Source: Tersicoccus mangrovi | Lineage (GTDB): Bacteria; Actinomycetota; Actinomycetes; Actinomycetales; Micrococcaceae | Direction: 5' to 3' | DNA: 64,000 bases | Assembly (NCBI RefSeq): GCF_036881825.1 | Contig: NZ_JBAJMW010000005.1 | Span: 124,001-188,000, forward strand | Shown here: piece after piece, positions 1 to 9,011 of the stretch | How positions within the stretch are numbered: the first letter of the stretch is position 1 | Layout of the letters: the number at the start of each line of letters is the position of its first letter | Made by a program: the position numbers and the translations under genes | The notes under the pieces: model-generated | What the model saw: only the letters and a program-made list of their open reading frames with translations | Told to the model about the DNA's origin: nothing | The model's database searches: none

Positions 1-471
1 AGCGGGTCCGTGCTGACAGGAGGGCGGCCGGAGATCGGCGCCACCGTGGCGCTGATCTCCCGCAATCCCTGGGGCTACGGGTCGGGAACGACGGTCAACA
101 GCGGCGAGCTGCAGGCGGCGAAGGCCGGCATGCACGCCCTGAACTACGACCCCAACAACGGGTACGTCGAGCACTACATGCTCGGACACGGCGTCGAGGT
201 GCATTCCCTCCTGGGTGACTGCTGGACCCGATTCGGCATCGCCGGCGCGGTCTTCATCGTGCTGCTCGCGGTCCTCGTCGTCGTCGGCACGGCTCGCCTC
301 GTCTCCGAGCACCGCGCCAGTGCGCTCGTCCTGTACCTCGCCCTGCAGATGGTGTGGGATCTTCTCTTCAGTCCCCTGTTCTTCACGAGTATCGCCACCA
401 CGATGCTGGCGGTCGCTCTCACACTCCATCAGAAACCCGACCTCCGCGCCCCCCTTCACGTCTCGGCCTGA
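1..471 (+). CDS. C-terminal part of an O-antigen ligase/polymerase-like membrane protein (5' end outside window)
   Basis: The frame is open from the first base, so the gene starts before the window; 156 residues are visible and a TGA ends them. The fragment opens with a soluble loop rich in Asn, Gly, His and Glu (NNGYVEHYMLG, then GHGVEVHS), followed by hydrophobic segments at about residues 78-101 and 108-128. A large polar loop followed by a few helices is how Wzy_C/O-antigen ligase proteins end. These integral membrane enzymes join or ligate polyprenyl-linked sugar chains outside the membrane. The neighbouring glycosyltransferases and initiating sugar transferase agree with an exopolysaccharide role. 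With only the tail visible, a Wzy-type polymerase or another multi-pass protein is also possible. Confidence 0.5.
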   Translation, partial: SGSVLTGGRPEIGATVALISRNPWGYGSGTTVNSGELQAAKAGMHALNYDPNNGYVEHYMLGHGVEVHSLLGDCWTRFGIAGAVFIVLLAVLVVVGTARLVSEHRASALVLYLALQMVWDLLFSPLFFTSIATTMLAVALTLHQKPDLRAPLHVSA

Positions 472-484
472 CGCTGTCCCGTGC

Positions 485-538
485 GTCGCACGGACCGGAT
501 CAGTCGCACGGACCGGATCAGTCGCACGGTCCGGATCC
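485..538. repeat. three tandem copies of an 18-bp unit
   Basis: The unit GTCGCACGGACCGGATCA occurs twice exactly (485-502, 503-520) and a third time with two substitutions (521-538). It begins 14 bases after the stop codon of the membrane protein gene and lies ahead of the terminator hairpin. No coding role is apparent. Confidence 0.85.
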
Positions 539-622
539 GTCCGAGCACCCCGCCTCCACGGGGCTGGTTCGGTGAACGACGTCCCCGCCTGATCCGACGG
601 GACGACACCGCGGCTCGACGCC

Positions 623-661
623 GGGAGGGCCGGTGACCCCCTCGGGGTCACCGGCCCTCCC
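623..661. terminator. bidirectional terminator hairpin between convergent genes
   Basis: An 18-bp perfect stem (GGGAGGGCCGGTGACCCC and its complement) closes a three-base CTC loop. It lies between the end of the plus-strand membrane gene (471) and the end of the minus-strand LamG gene (682), so it can serve both. There is no long T-run on either side, which is common for actinobacterial intrinsic terminators. Confidence 0.8.
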
Positions 662-681
662 GGCCTTCGCGGTGTGCTGCT

Positions 682-3600
682 CTACTTGTTGGTGATCACG
701 TAGGTCAACAGGCGGGTGCTGGCCGTGTCCGTGACCGAGGCGGTCGACAGGTACTGCGTCAGCCCGACGGTGCCGGCCTGCTGCATCGCCGCCGTGGCGT
801 CCGTGCCCGTGGCCTGCCACCCGGTGGGTTCGGTGGTCCCACTGCGCCAGGCCTTCGCCGAGACCGTCGTCGGCGACGTGCCGGCGACCCGCAGCTTGAC
901 CATGAGCCTGTCACCAGCGGCGTAGGTGACGCCGGGCAGGACGTAGGAGTTGGCCAGTGCGGTCTCCCCGTGCAGGATGTACAACCTCGCCACCCCGTTG
1001 GCCTCGAACTTGATCCGCGCGGAGTACAGGTCGCTGCCGACCTGCCGGCCGATCAACGTCCAGGAGAAGCCGGCGCCCGTCCGGTCCACGGAGAACTCGG
1101 CCGTCGTCTCCGCGACCGTGGACGTCACCGAGGTCAGCCGTGCCGCCCGCGTGTCGCCCTTGTTGAGCGACACCTGTCCGGCGCTGTTGGCGACGGAGAA
1201 CGCGGCGTTCCCGCCCTGGAGAGCCCAGGGGCCGCCGGTCGTCGCGGTGCCCCAGCCGCCGGTGACCGTGCGGTCGAACAGGTCCTTGGCGATGATGTCC
1301 GCGGGCGGGGCAGTGACGCTGACCTGCTTGGTCGTGGTGTTCGTGCCTCCACGGTCATCCGTCACCGTCAGGCCCACGGTGTACGTGCCGGCCGTCGTGT
1401 AGGTGTGGTTCGCGGTCGCACCCGTCGCGTTGCCACCGTCACCGAAGTCCCACGCGTACGAGGCGATCGACCCGTCCGGATCCGACGAACCCGACCCGTC
1501 CACGGACAGCGCCAGGTTGCTCACCGAGGAGGTGAACGCCGCCGTCGGCAACTGGTTGGCCGCCGCGACCGTGACCTGCTTGGTGACCGAGCCGGTCGCA
1601 TTCCGGTTGTCCGTCACCGTGAGCTTGACGGTGTACGTGCCGGCCGTGGTGTAGGTGTGGTTCGCGGTCGCACCCGTCGCGTTGCCACCGTCACCGAAGT
1701 CCCACGCGTACGAGGCGATCGACCCGTCCGGATCCGACGAATCCGACCCGTCCACGGACAGCGCCAGGTTGTTCGCCGACGAGGTGAACGCCGCGGTCGG
1801 AGCCTGGTTGGGGGTGGTCCCGGTGCCGAGCTGGTAGTGGGAGCCGACGGTCGCCGCAGAGAGCACCGAGGAGTAAACCGCGACGTCGTCCAGCGTGCCG
1901 TTGAAGTGCGAACTCGAAGATCCCCAGGTCGTGTCGTTCCCGACCCTCCAGTAGCCCGCGTAGTCCTGCGCCTGGGTCTGCGGATTGGTGCCGGTCAGTT
2001 GACCGTCGATGTACAGCTTCATCCCGTCGGCACCCTGAGTGGCCACGACGTGGTGCCACTGGTTGTCGTTCAGCGGATCGGGCGTGGTGATCGTGTTGGT
2101 CTGGCCCGTCCAGACGCCGAACACCAGCCGGCCGTCGTCCTGCATGTAGACGTGCCGGTCGTAGCTGCCGGAGTTCCCGCTCTGGCTGGACCCGAAGCCG
2201 ATCAGTTTGCCGCCCACCGTGGTGCCCGTCCTGAACCACGTCTCCAGGGAGTAGGTGGTCGGGTTGGTCCACGTGGACGCACTGCCCAGCTCGCCGGACG
2301 AACCGTCGAAACCGACGGCCGTGTTCGACGTACCCGTGATGGCCCCACCCTGACCGAAGGTCAGGCCGGATCCCGAGTACACGCCCGGGTTGCCGTTCGG
2401 GCCGGAGTCCGCCGCGGTGGTACCGTCCGCCTCACCCAGCCGCCAGTACAGATCGGGGTTGTCCTTGAAGACGCGGGCACCGTACGCGTCGGTGGGCGCC
2501 GTCGGTGTGGTGCTCGGTCGGCCGGACTGCACGCGGTGGTTGTCGATCTGGTCCCGCGTGAGCGGGGTCGGGTAGACGGCGACGTCGGCGATATCTCCCT
2601 GGAACGCGGTCCCGGCGACATTCGGCCACCCGTTCAGGTTGTCCCCGCCGACCCGCCAGTACCCGGTGTACCCCTGCGCCGAGGTCGTACCGGGATCGGC
2701 ACCGACCCGGCGTCCGTCGATCCACAGCGTCTGCCCGTCAGGGCCGAGGCTCGCGACGATCTGGTGCCACGCGTTGTCGTTGAACCCGGGCGCACTGGTC
2801 AGTGCGCGGACGGTTCCGGGATAGACCCCGAAGGTGATCCGGCCTGAGCCGTCCATGTAGACATGGCGGTCGTAGCTGTTGGAGTTGCCCGAGTTGAGAT
2901 CACCGAAACCGACGATCTTGCCGCCCGCGGTGCTGGAGGTACGGATCCAGGCCTCGACGGAGAACGTCTGGGGACCTGTCACCGGCGTCCCCGTCGCGGC
3001 GAAGGAGTCGGACGAGCCTGCGAACGTCGTCGCGGTGGTCGGCTCCTTGAGGTTCGGCCCGGTCGCGCCGCGGGTCGCACCGTTGACCACCAGGTCGTTG
3101 CTGCCGGACCAGTCGTAGGCCGCCGACCCACTGCTCTCGTTCATCGGCCAGTAGTCCGTCGGATTGTCGGCCATCACCGCGCTGTCGTAGGCCGTCGTGG
3201 CCGCCCCCGTGGTGGCCACCGTCACGCTCGTCCAGTCGCTCTGCGTCCAGTTGCCGTTCGGGTCGAGCACCTTGACGCGGTAGGAGTAGGTCTGGCCTGC
3301 CGTCACGCGCGTGTCCCGGTACTGCATCGCCGGCTTGTTCCAGAACGTCGAGTCCTGGTCGCCCTCCCACACCGGCGTGGCCAGGTCCTTCCGCAGCACC
3401 TGGTAGTGGAGGGTGCGGCTGTCCTGGTCGCTGTTGGCCTGCCACGAGACGCGGGCCTCGGTGGGGCGATTGGAGGAAGCGGTCACCGCCCACGCGCCGC
3501 CCTGGGTCTGCGGGCCCATCTTGTTGGGTGCCAACCCGGTGCGGGCGAATCGGACGAGACCCTGCTGAGCGGTGTTGTTGACCTTCGGGAACTCACCCCC

Positions 3601-4908
3601 GTAGACGACGTAGTCGGCATTGCCTGTCACGTTCCACACCGCTTGTGACTGGCCCGTGTACGAGCCGACCACCCAGTTGGGGAACCACTGCTGCAGCGTC
3701 GGCGACGGCTCGCCGGTGAAGCTGCGGTACCCGAGGGGGTCCGGTGTGATGGCCGGCCCCGTCGCGTCCTTGGAGAACGAGAGGGAGTGGTGGAACTGCC
3801 ACGGGTTGGTCTGCGGGAAGCCGCCGATGTTGCCGCAGTAGTGGGAGTGGCTGGCGATGTAGACCGAGTCACCGACCGGCGCGACGGAGTAGGTGTCGCC
3901 GTGGCAGTCCTCCATCCAGATCAAGGTCCCGTCCGCCCAGCTGGCGCGGAAGGCGCCCTCGAAGCCGTCCTCCGCGGTCCCGCCGTAGTCGAACGCGGTC
4001 CCGTAGACGCTGTCGCCGTCGCTGCTCAGGGACATCATGGCTGCGTTGCCCCCCGCGTTGCGGATCACGCTGTTCACCGCCCAGGGCAGGGAGGCGCCGG
4101 TCCTGGCGTCGAGGGCGGCCATGCCGCGACCCGGGTTGGTGGAGCCGTTGACGCTCGTGAAGGAACCGTCGATCACGATCTTCGAGCGGTCCGGAGCGAT
4201 CTCGAGGCCCTTCACGCCGTATCCCCCGACAACCGCGGCGGAGAACGGCAGCGTCGCACCGCTGGACGCGCTGACCGCGGCGACCTTGGCGCGCTGTGCA
4301 CCGTTGACGGCGGTGAATTCACCGCCGATGTAGACCGTGTCCGCCGTCGCGGCCACCGTGTCGGCCCGCGCGTTGACGTCCGGCTTCCAGGTACTGATCA
4401 GCGCGCCCGTGGCGGCGTCGAAGGCCGCCACGCGATTGCGCGCCTGACCGGCCACGCTGGTGAACAGTCCGGCGACGTAGATGCGGGATCCGTCGGGGGA
4501 CACATCGATGTCGCGAACGTCGCTGTTGGCGCCCGGATTCCATCCGGCATCCAGCGTCCCGGTGGCCAGGTCGTAGCGCAGGAGGTTCTGACGCGCCGTG
4601 AGATTCGTGCCCGCCGCAGCGCCGGCCGGACGCGCATTGGCGAAGCTGCCGCCGACGTAGACCCACTTGCCGACGATCTTCTGCGTCCAGGCGACGCCGT
4701 CGATCTGGACCGTCGGCAGGGCGTCCGCGGTGACGGTGGCGGTGTAGTCCGGCGTCGCCGCGACGGCGGTCGGCATCGCTCCCGTCGAGATCGAACCGAA
4801 GAGCGCGACGGTGGCGAGCGTCGTCACGGAGCGGCGAAGCAGCCTCCTCCAGCGGACCCTCCTCGGCCGAGGAGCGGCGTGACTGACGTGGTCCAGAGCA
4901 GGATGCAT
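682..4908 (-). CDS. secreted beta-propeller/Fn3/LamG/PKD multidomain protein, 1408 aa
   Basis: Residues 1 to about 50 form a signal peptide with a long Arg-rich n-region including Arg pairs and an AVAA end, so Tat export is possible. Residues about 60-460 hold repeated units of the pattern GGSF...AAFDAATG...W, resembling delta-60/beta-propeller repeats. An Fn3-like domain follows at about 473-570, then two LamG/concanavalin-type domains (about 574-795 and 808-1026), two PKD domains with WDFGDG motifs (about 1031-1110 and 1119-1200) and a C-terminal jelly-roll-like domain. LamG and PKD modules usually bind carbohydrate or mediate surface contacts, so a role at the exopolysaccharide matrix is inferred. 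No sortase motif or C-terminal anchor is visible. The ATG follows GGGGGAA and an excellent promoter lies upstream. Confidence 0.85.
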   Translation of the reverse strand: MHPALDHVSHAAPRPRRVRWRRLLRRSVTTLATVALFGSISTGAMPTAVAATPDYTATVTADALPTVQIDGVAWTQKIVGKWVYVGGSFANARPAGAAAGTNLTARQNLLRYDLATGTLDAGWNPGANSDVRDIDVSPDGSRIYVAGLFTSVAGQARNRVAAFDAATGALISTWKPDVNARADTVAATADTVYIGGEFTAVNGAQRAKVAAVSASSGATLPFSAAVVGGYGVKGLEIAPDRSKIVIDGSFTSVNGSTNPGRGMAALDARTGASLPWAVNSVIRNAGGNAAMMSLSSDGDSVYGTAFDYGGTAEDGFEGAFRASWADGTLIWMEDCHGDTYSVAPVGDSVYIASHSHYCGNIGGFPQTNPWQFHHSLSFSKDATGPAITPDPLGYRSFTGEPSPTLQQWFPNWVVGSYTGQSQAVWNVTGNADYVVYGGEFPKVNNTAQQGLVRFARTGLAPNKMGPQTQGGAWAVTASSNRPTEARVSWQANSDQDSRTLHYQVLRKDLATPVWEGDQDSTFWNKPAMQYRDTRVTAGQTYSYRVKVLDPNGNWTQSDWTSVTVATTGAATTAYDSAVMADNPTDYWPMNESSGSAAYDWSGSNDLVVNGATRGATGPNLKEPTTATTFAGSSDSFAATGTPVTGPQTFSVEAWIRTSSTAGGKIVGFGDLNSGNSNSYDRHVYMDGSGRITFGVYPGTVRALTSAPGFNDNAWHQIVASLGPDGQTLWIDGRRVGADPGTTSAQGYTGYWRVGGDNLNGWPNVAGTAFQGDIADVAVYPTPLTRDQIDNHRVQSGRPSTTPTAPTDAYGARVFKDNPDLYWRLGEADGTTAADSGPNGNPGVYSGSGLTFGQGGAITGTSNTAVGFDGSSGELGSASTWTNPTTYSLETWFRTGTTVGGKLIGFGSSQSGNSGSYDRHVYMQDDGRLVFGVWTGQTNTITTPDPLNDNQWHHVVATQGADGMKLYIDGQLTGTNPQTQAQDYAGYWRVGNDTTWGSSSSHFNGTLDDVAVYSSVLSAATVGSHYQLGTGTTPNQAPTAAFTSSANNLALSVDGSDSSDPDGSIASYAWDFGDGGNATGATANHTYTTAGTYTVKLTVTDNRNATGSVTKQVTVAAANQLPTAAFTSSVSNLALSVDGSGSSDPDGSIASYAWDFGDGGNATGATANHTYTTAGTYTVGLTVTDDRGGTNTTTKQVSVTAPPADIIAKDLFDRTVTGGWGTATTGGPWALQGGNAAFSVANSAGQVSLNKGDTRAARLTSVTSTVAETTAEFSVDRTGAGFSWTLIGRQVGSDLYSARIKFEANGVARLYILHGETALANSYVLPGVTYAAGDRLMVKLRVAGTSPTTVSAKAWRSGTTEPTGWQATGTDATAAMQQAGTVGLTQYLSTASVTDTASTRLLTYVITNK

Positions 4909-4991
4909 GGTGTTTCCCCCACCTAATGCCGTCCGCGAACGATTCGGACGATTTCCCCACGAGCGCTCCCCAGCGCACTCCTTGGGAGTGA

Positions 4992-5020
4992 ATGGTAGGT
5001 TCTGCGCCCGGTGCGGTCAA
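4992..5020 (-). promoter_or_regulatory. promoter of the LamG/PKD gene
   Basis: Read on the minus strand, TTGACC (5015-5020) and TACCAT (4992-4997) are 17 bases apart, a near-ideal housekeeping sigma promoter. Transcription would start near 4985, giving a leader of about 77 bases before the ATG at 4908. Confidence 0.7.
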
Positions 5021-5072
5021 CGCGTGTCGTCGACCGAGTCCGATGCGCGTAACAATTCCGTGACTGCCCGCG

Positions 5073-5885
5073 TCAGCGTGCGAGGCTGCCCTCGAACACC
5101 ACGTCGGGCTGCTGCGAGAGATAGTTGACGGTCACCCGCACCTGATCGCGTTGATCGCGCGGGATCGTGAAGAGGTAGATGCCGCTCGCTGTCCTGCCCG
5201 TGGCGAGCGTTCCGGAGAACGGGCGGCCACCGGGCTCGACGACCGTCCTCGCCGGCACGGCGTCCTTGCCCACGTAGGCGTTGACCGCGAACAGATCGAG
5301 GTCGACGGGGCGGCCACCGCCGTTGGTGACCGTCACGGTCACGCGGACGGACGGCCCGGCGATCTCACCGGGCATCACCGCCTTGCCGTCGACCGCCTCC
5401 ACCTTCGTCAAGGCGAAACGGAGACCCCCGCTCGCACTGACCACGGCGTCCGGCGCGGCCGGGGGCAGCTGCCGCTCGGTCCCGCTCGGCGACGCCGCAC
5501 TCGACGACGTGGCGGCGGCCGAGGAACCGGCCGTGGCCCCGCGCGTGCCGGTGGCTCTTGCGGTCCCGGTCCCCTGCCCCGCTGCGCTCTCCGAGCCCGT
5601 TGCGCGGCCTGTTCCCACCGCGCCGCCTGTTCCCACCGCGCTGCCGGATCGGGTGGTGGGACCTGCCGAACCGGCCGCCGTGACCGACCCGGACCCGCTG
5701 GACGACGCACCCGAGACACCCCCGGACGCGCTCGACGTCGTCGTATGGGTGCCCGCGCTGCCGAGCACGGCGGTGACGGCCACGACCACCGCGACGACGA
5801 GGGCGAGCGCGCCGACGATCCACGGCCACACGGGCCGCTTCGAGCCGTGCCGCGGCGCCGTGGGTCTCGAACCGTGCTCACTCAT
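5073..5885 (-). CDS. membrane-anchored DUF4352-like protein, 270 aa
   Basis: The protein has a short basic N-terminus, one transmembrane helix at about residues 20-42, a Ser/Thr/Gly/Ala-rich linker of roughly 100 residues, and a C-terminal beta-sandwich-like domain (about 145-270) with the pattern RVTVTVTNGGGRPVDLDLF. That pattern recalls DUF4352/telokin-like Ig folds that sit outside the membrane on a tether. The function is unknown. It is divergent from the phosphatidyltransferase operon and lies upstream of the LamG gene on the same strand, 164 bases away. The ATG is preceded by GGGGAG at good spacing. The low-complexity linker is typical of cell-wall-spanning stalks. Confidence 0.6.
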   Translation of the reverse strand: MSEHGSRPTAPRHGSKRPVWPWIVGALALVVAVVVAVTAVLGSAGTHTTTSSASGGVSGASSSGSGSVTAAGSAGPTTRSGSAVGTGGAVGTGRATGSESAAGQGTGTARATGTRGATAGSSAAATSSSAASPSGTERQLPPAAPDAVVSASGGLRFALTKVEAVDGKAVMPGEIAGPSVRVTVTVTNGGGRPVDLDLFAVNAYVGKDAVPARTVVEPGGRPFSGTLATGRTASGIYLFTIPRDQRDQVRVTVNYLSQQPDVVFEGSLAR

Positions 5886-6046
5886 GTCGTCTCCCCTGGT
5901 CTGCGGCCCGCTTCCCCCCGCGGGTGCCGTTGGTGTAGTTGTATCAAAGACCCCTGATGTCCGTCGGGCAGCGGGTGTGTACGCTGACCGGGGACGGCGT
6001 ACGGTCCGGGGCGCGGGGGCGCACGAGGGACGGCTTGGGGGAATCG

Positions 6047-6802
6047 ATGACCGAAGAAGTGGGTGCGGGGCGCTCGCGTGGGTCCCGGGAGGCCTACCGC
6101 GCCCTGGCCGAGGCGCAGAAGGGACGCGCGCGCAGTTCGCCGGCGTACTCGATCCTGGTGAACCGCCCGTTGGGCCGTGTGCTGGCCGTGGTCGCCTACC
6201 GTGGCGGCTTGACTCCGAACCAGGTGTCGATGGTCAGCATCCTCTTCAGTGTGCTGGGCATGGTGGGTCTGCTGGCGCTGCCACCCAGCGGAGGCAGCGC
6301 GATCGTCGTCACCCTCGGTCTCGTCCTCGGATATGCCTGGGACTCGGCCGACGGTCAGCTCGCCCGGCTCCTCGGGCGTGGTTCGCCGCAGGGTGAGTGG
6401 CTCGACCACGTGCTCGATTCCTTCAAGAACGTCGCGCTGCACCTCGTGGTCATGCTCGCGGCCTTCCGCTGGTGGTGGCCGGAGGTGGGCGGCTGGTTGC
6501 TCGTCCCCATCGTCTTCGCCGTCACGGCCACCGTGAGTTTCGCAGCCATGCTCCTGAACGACCTGCTGCGTCGCGGCCAGCCGCGACCGCCGAGACGCGA
6601 CGGCTCGTCCGTTTTCACGTGGCTGGCGCTTCCGACCGACTACGGCCTGGTGTGCTGGGTATTCGTCCTCTGGGGCCTGCCGCTCGTGTTCCAGGTGGCG
6701 TACGGGGCGCTCGCGGCCTGCTCCCTCGCCTTCTGCGGGCTGGCGACGCTCAAGTGGTTCCGCGACATGGGCCGCGTGCCGGTCGCACGGCGGCCCGCAT
6801 GA
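6047..6802 (+). CDS. CDP-alcohol phosphatidyltransferase family membrane protein, 251 aa
   Basis: The family catalytic signature D-x2-D-G-x2-A-R-x8-G-x3-D-x3-D is complete in the segment that begins DSADGQLAR, about one third into the protein, and several hydrophobic helices follow. Enzymes of this family move a phospho-alcohol from CDP to an alcohol such as inositol phosphate, glycerol phosphate or another polyol in the membrane. The substrate cannot be read from sequence. I chose the ATG at 6047, which follows a GGGGGA ribosome site; the frame stays open to 5939 without support. The stop overlaps the next start by ATGA, so it heads a translationally coupled operon with three glycosyltransferases. 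That suggests it supplies or modifies a lipid or phospho-sugar in glycoconjugate assembly. Confidence 0.85.
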   Translation: MTEEVGAGRSRGSREAYRALAEAQKGRARSSPAYSILVNRPLGRVLAVVAYRGGLTPNQVSMVSILFSVLGMVGLLALPPSGGSAIVVTLGLVLGYAWDSADGQLARLLGRGSPQGEWLDHVLDSFKNVALHLVVMLAAFRWWWPEVGGWLLVPIVFAVTATVSFAAMLLNDLLRRGQPRPPRRDGSSVFTWLALPTDYGLVCWVFVLWGLPLVFQVAYGALAACSLAFCGLATLKWFRDMGRVPVARRPA

Positions 6803-8001
6803 ACGATCGCCGACGCGTCGTGATCAGTGCCTACGCCTGCGGCCCGGTCGACGAGCCGGAGGCGCGCGCCGGCTGGGAGTTCGCGGTGGCGGCGGCGCGG
6901 GACCACGACGTCTGCGTGATCACCCGCGAGCGGTTCCGGGCGGTCATCGACGAACAGCTCCGGCGGCAGCCGGACCTGCGGGCCCGTCTGCATGTCGTGC
7001 ATCTGGACCTGCACCCGCGCCTCCTCCGCTGGAAGACACACCTGCCTGCCGGCGTCTACTGGTACTACGTGCTGTGGCAGCGTGAGCTCGGCCGCACGGT
7101 GGCCCGGTTGCACCGACGGCATCCCTTCGACGTCGGCCATCACGTCACCTTCGCCAACGACTGGCTTCCGTGCGGGCTCGCTGCCGTCAGGGGCCTCCCC
7201 CTCGTCTGGGGTCCGGTGGGAGGCGCATCGCGGACCCCCTACTGGCGCCTCCGGCGGTGGCTCGGCATCCGGGGTGTCGTCACCGAGCTGGTGCGCGACG
7301 CCGCCACGGCGTTGCCGCGCCGCTGGTGGGGCGACCGGGCCGCCCGCAGCGCCGCCGTCGTCGTCGCCCAGAACGACGCGGTGGCGCGCCGGTTCGCGTT
7401 CGCACGCCGAGTCGTCGTCGAACCCAACGCGGTGCTCGAATCGTTCGACCTCCCACGGGACGGTGGCACCCCGAGCGGCGTCCGGACGGCGGTGTTCGCG
7501 GGCCGGCTGCTGGCGTGGAAGGGTGCCCGGCTCGCCCTTGCCGCCATCGCTCGCTGCTCCGACGACTGGCGGCTGGTCGTGTTCGGCTCCGGCTACGAGC
7601 GGGAGCGCCTCGAGATCCTCGCGCGACGGGCCGGTATCGCCGAGCGGGTGGACTTCCGCGGGCACCGCCCCCGGGCCGAGGTCCTCGCAGCGATCGCGGC
7701 CGCCGACGTCTTCCTCTTCCCGTCCATGCACGATCAGGCCGGGTGGGTGGCGGCGGAGGCGAGTTCGCTGGGCTGCCCGGTGGTGTGTCTGCCCCTGGGC
7801 GGCCCCCCGCTGCTGGCCGCGCCCAACGCGTTCGTCGCCGACCTGCGGGGCGACCTGGCCGCGAATGTCGCAGCGGAGGTCGCGAGGGCCGCGGCGGCCG
7901 GCGGTCGTGCCCACGACCGGTGGTCCGCGCGACGGCTGCCCGCGCTCACGGATGCCTGGTACCGCGCGGCGGCCGACTCGCCCGTGGGAGCGAGCGCGTG
8001 A
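6799..8001 (+). CDS. GT4-type glycosyltransferase, 400 aa
   Basis: The C-terminal half carries the family 1/4 (GT-B) pattern: FAGRLLAWKGARLAL, an FGSGYERERLE stretch, FRGHRPRAEVL and a donor-site loop FLFPSMHDQAGWVAAEA. The N-terminal half has an acceptor-side Rossmann-like region with a WGPVGGASRTPYW segment that is common in glycosyltransferases of polysaccharide clusters. The enzyme would act at the cytoplasmic face and transfer a sugar from a nucleotide donor. Start and stop overlap the neighbours as ATGA and GTGA, so expression is coupled. The specific sugar is unknown. Confidence 0.85.
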   Translation: MNDRRRVVISAYACGPVDEPEARAGWEFAVAAARDHDVCVITRERFRAVIDEQLRRQPDLRARLHVVHLDLHPRLLRWKTHLPAGVYWYYVLWQRELGRTVARLHRRHPFDVGHHVTFANDWLPCGLAAVRGLPLVWGPVGGASRTPYWRLRRWLGIRGVVTELVRDAATALPRRWWGDRAARSAAVVVAQNDAVARRFAFARRVVVEPNAVLESFDLPRDGGTPSGVRTAVFAGRLLAWKGARLALAAIARCSDDWRLVVFGSGYERERLEILARRAGIAERVDFRGHRPRAEVLAAIAAADVFLFPSMHDQAGWVAAEASSLGCPVVCLPLGGPPLLAAPNAFVADLRGDLAANVAAEVARAAAAGGRAHDRWSARRLPALTDAWYRAAADSPVGASA

Positions 8002-9011
8002 CCGATCCGCTCGTCGTCCTGCAATCCCTGACGCGGGTCGGACCGGAGACGAACCCCTACCTGCGTCAGCTCATCGCGGCCCTGGGCGACCTGGGGGACG
8101 TCCGGGTGGACCTGTTCTCGTACCGTCAAGCGCTCCTGGGCCGTTACGACGTCTTCCATGTCCACTGGCCCGAGCAGTTGGTCGGCGGTCATCGCACGGT
8201 CGGGCGCATCGCCCGGCGCCTGCTGACGGCCGCTGTCGTCGCCAGGCTCCGGCTGTTCCGGACACCCGTCGTGCGCACCGTGCACAACGTGCATCGACCG
8301 GACGGCCTGGGTCGACTCGACCACGCGCTGCTCACCGCCCTCGACAGGTCGACCACGGTGTGGGTGCGCCTCAACGAGCGCACCGACGTCGCGGGTCCGG
8401 CCGTGACGATCCCCCATGGTCACTACCGCGACTGGTTCACTGGTCACGACCGCGCAGCAGCCGTTCCCGGGCGGATCTCCTACGTCGGATTGATCCGGCG
8501 TTACAAGGGAGTCGAGAGGCTGATCGAGCAGTTCCGGCGGACCCGTCGAGCGGGTCTGACCCTGGCGGTGTCCGGCAAACCGTCGTCGGAGCAGCTACGG
8601 GTGGAGGTGCAGTCGCTCAGCGATGCCGACTCACGGATCACCACCGCTCTCGCCTACCTCGACGACGCCGCGCTCGTGCGGGCCGTGACGGAGGCGGAGC
8701 TGGTCGTGCTGCCCTACCAGCACATGCACAACTCGGGGATGGCGCTGGCGGCCCTGTCCCTCGACCGACCCGTGCTCGTTCCGGACAATCCCGTCAATCG
8801 CGACCTCCGCGCCGAGGTGGGTGACGGCTGGGTGCTGACCTACCGGGACGACCTGACCGCCGGCGACCTCGACGCGGCGATGGCGACGATCGCTTCCCAT
8901 CCCGGCCAGGGACAGCCGGACCTGTCCGCCCGGGACTGGCCGGCCGCGGCGTGCCGGCACCGGGACGCCTACCGGCGCGCGATCCTCTCCCGCCGAGGGC
9001 AGGACACGTGA
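7998..9011 (+). CDS. glycosyltransferase (GT-B fold), 337 aa
   Basis: The protein shows a GT-B arrangement: an N-terminal domain with DVFHVHWPEQ and VRTVHNVHRPDG, and a C-terminal domain with ISYVGLIRRYKGVERLIEQF and a late acceptor/donor loop VVLPYQHMHNSGMALAAL. The HVHWP and THN-like motifs are frequent in GT4 enzymes of exopolysaccharide clusters that add glucose, mannose or glucuronic acid. The GTG start shares four bases (GTGA) with the previous stop. A cytoplasmic peripheral location is expected. Confidence 0.8.
   Translation: MTDPLVVLQSLTRVGPETNPYLRQLIAALGDLGDVRVDLFSYRQALLGRYDVFHVHWPEQLVGGHRTVGRIARRLLTAAVVARLRLFRTPVVRTVHNVHRPDGLGRLDHALLTALDRSTTVWVRLNERTDVAGPAVTIPHGHYRDWFTGHDRAAAVPGRISYVGLIRRYKGVERLIEQFRRTRRAGLTLAVSGKPSSEQLRVEVQSLSDADSRITTALAYLDDAALVRAVTEAELVVLPYQHMHNSGMALAALSLDRPVLVPDNPVNRDLRAEVGDGWVLTYRDDLTAGDLDAAMATIASHPGQGQPDLSARDWPAAACRHRDAYRRAILSRRGQDT

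Noticed and set aside
485..538. possible CRISPR remnant
   Set aside because: Three contiguous 18-base copies with no spacers; it is a simple tandem repeat.
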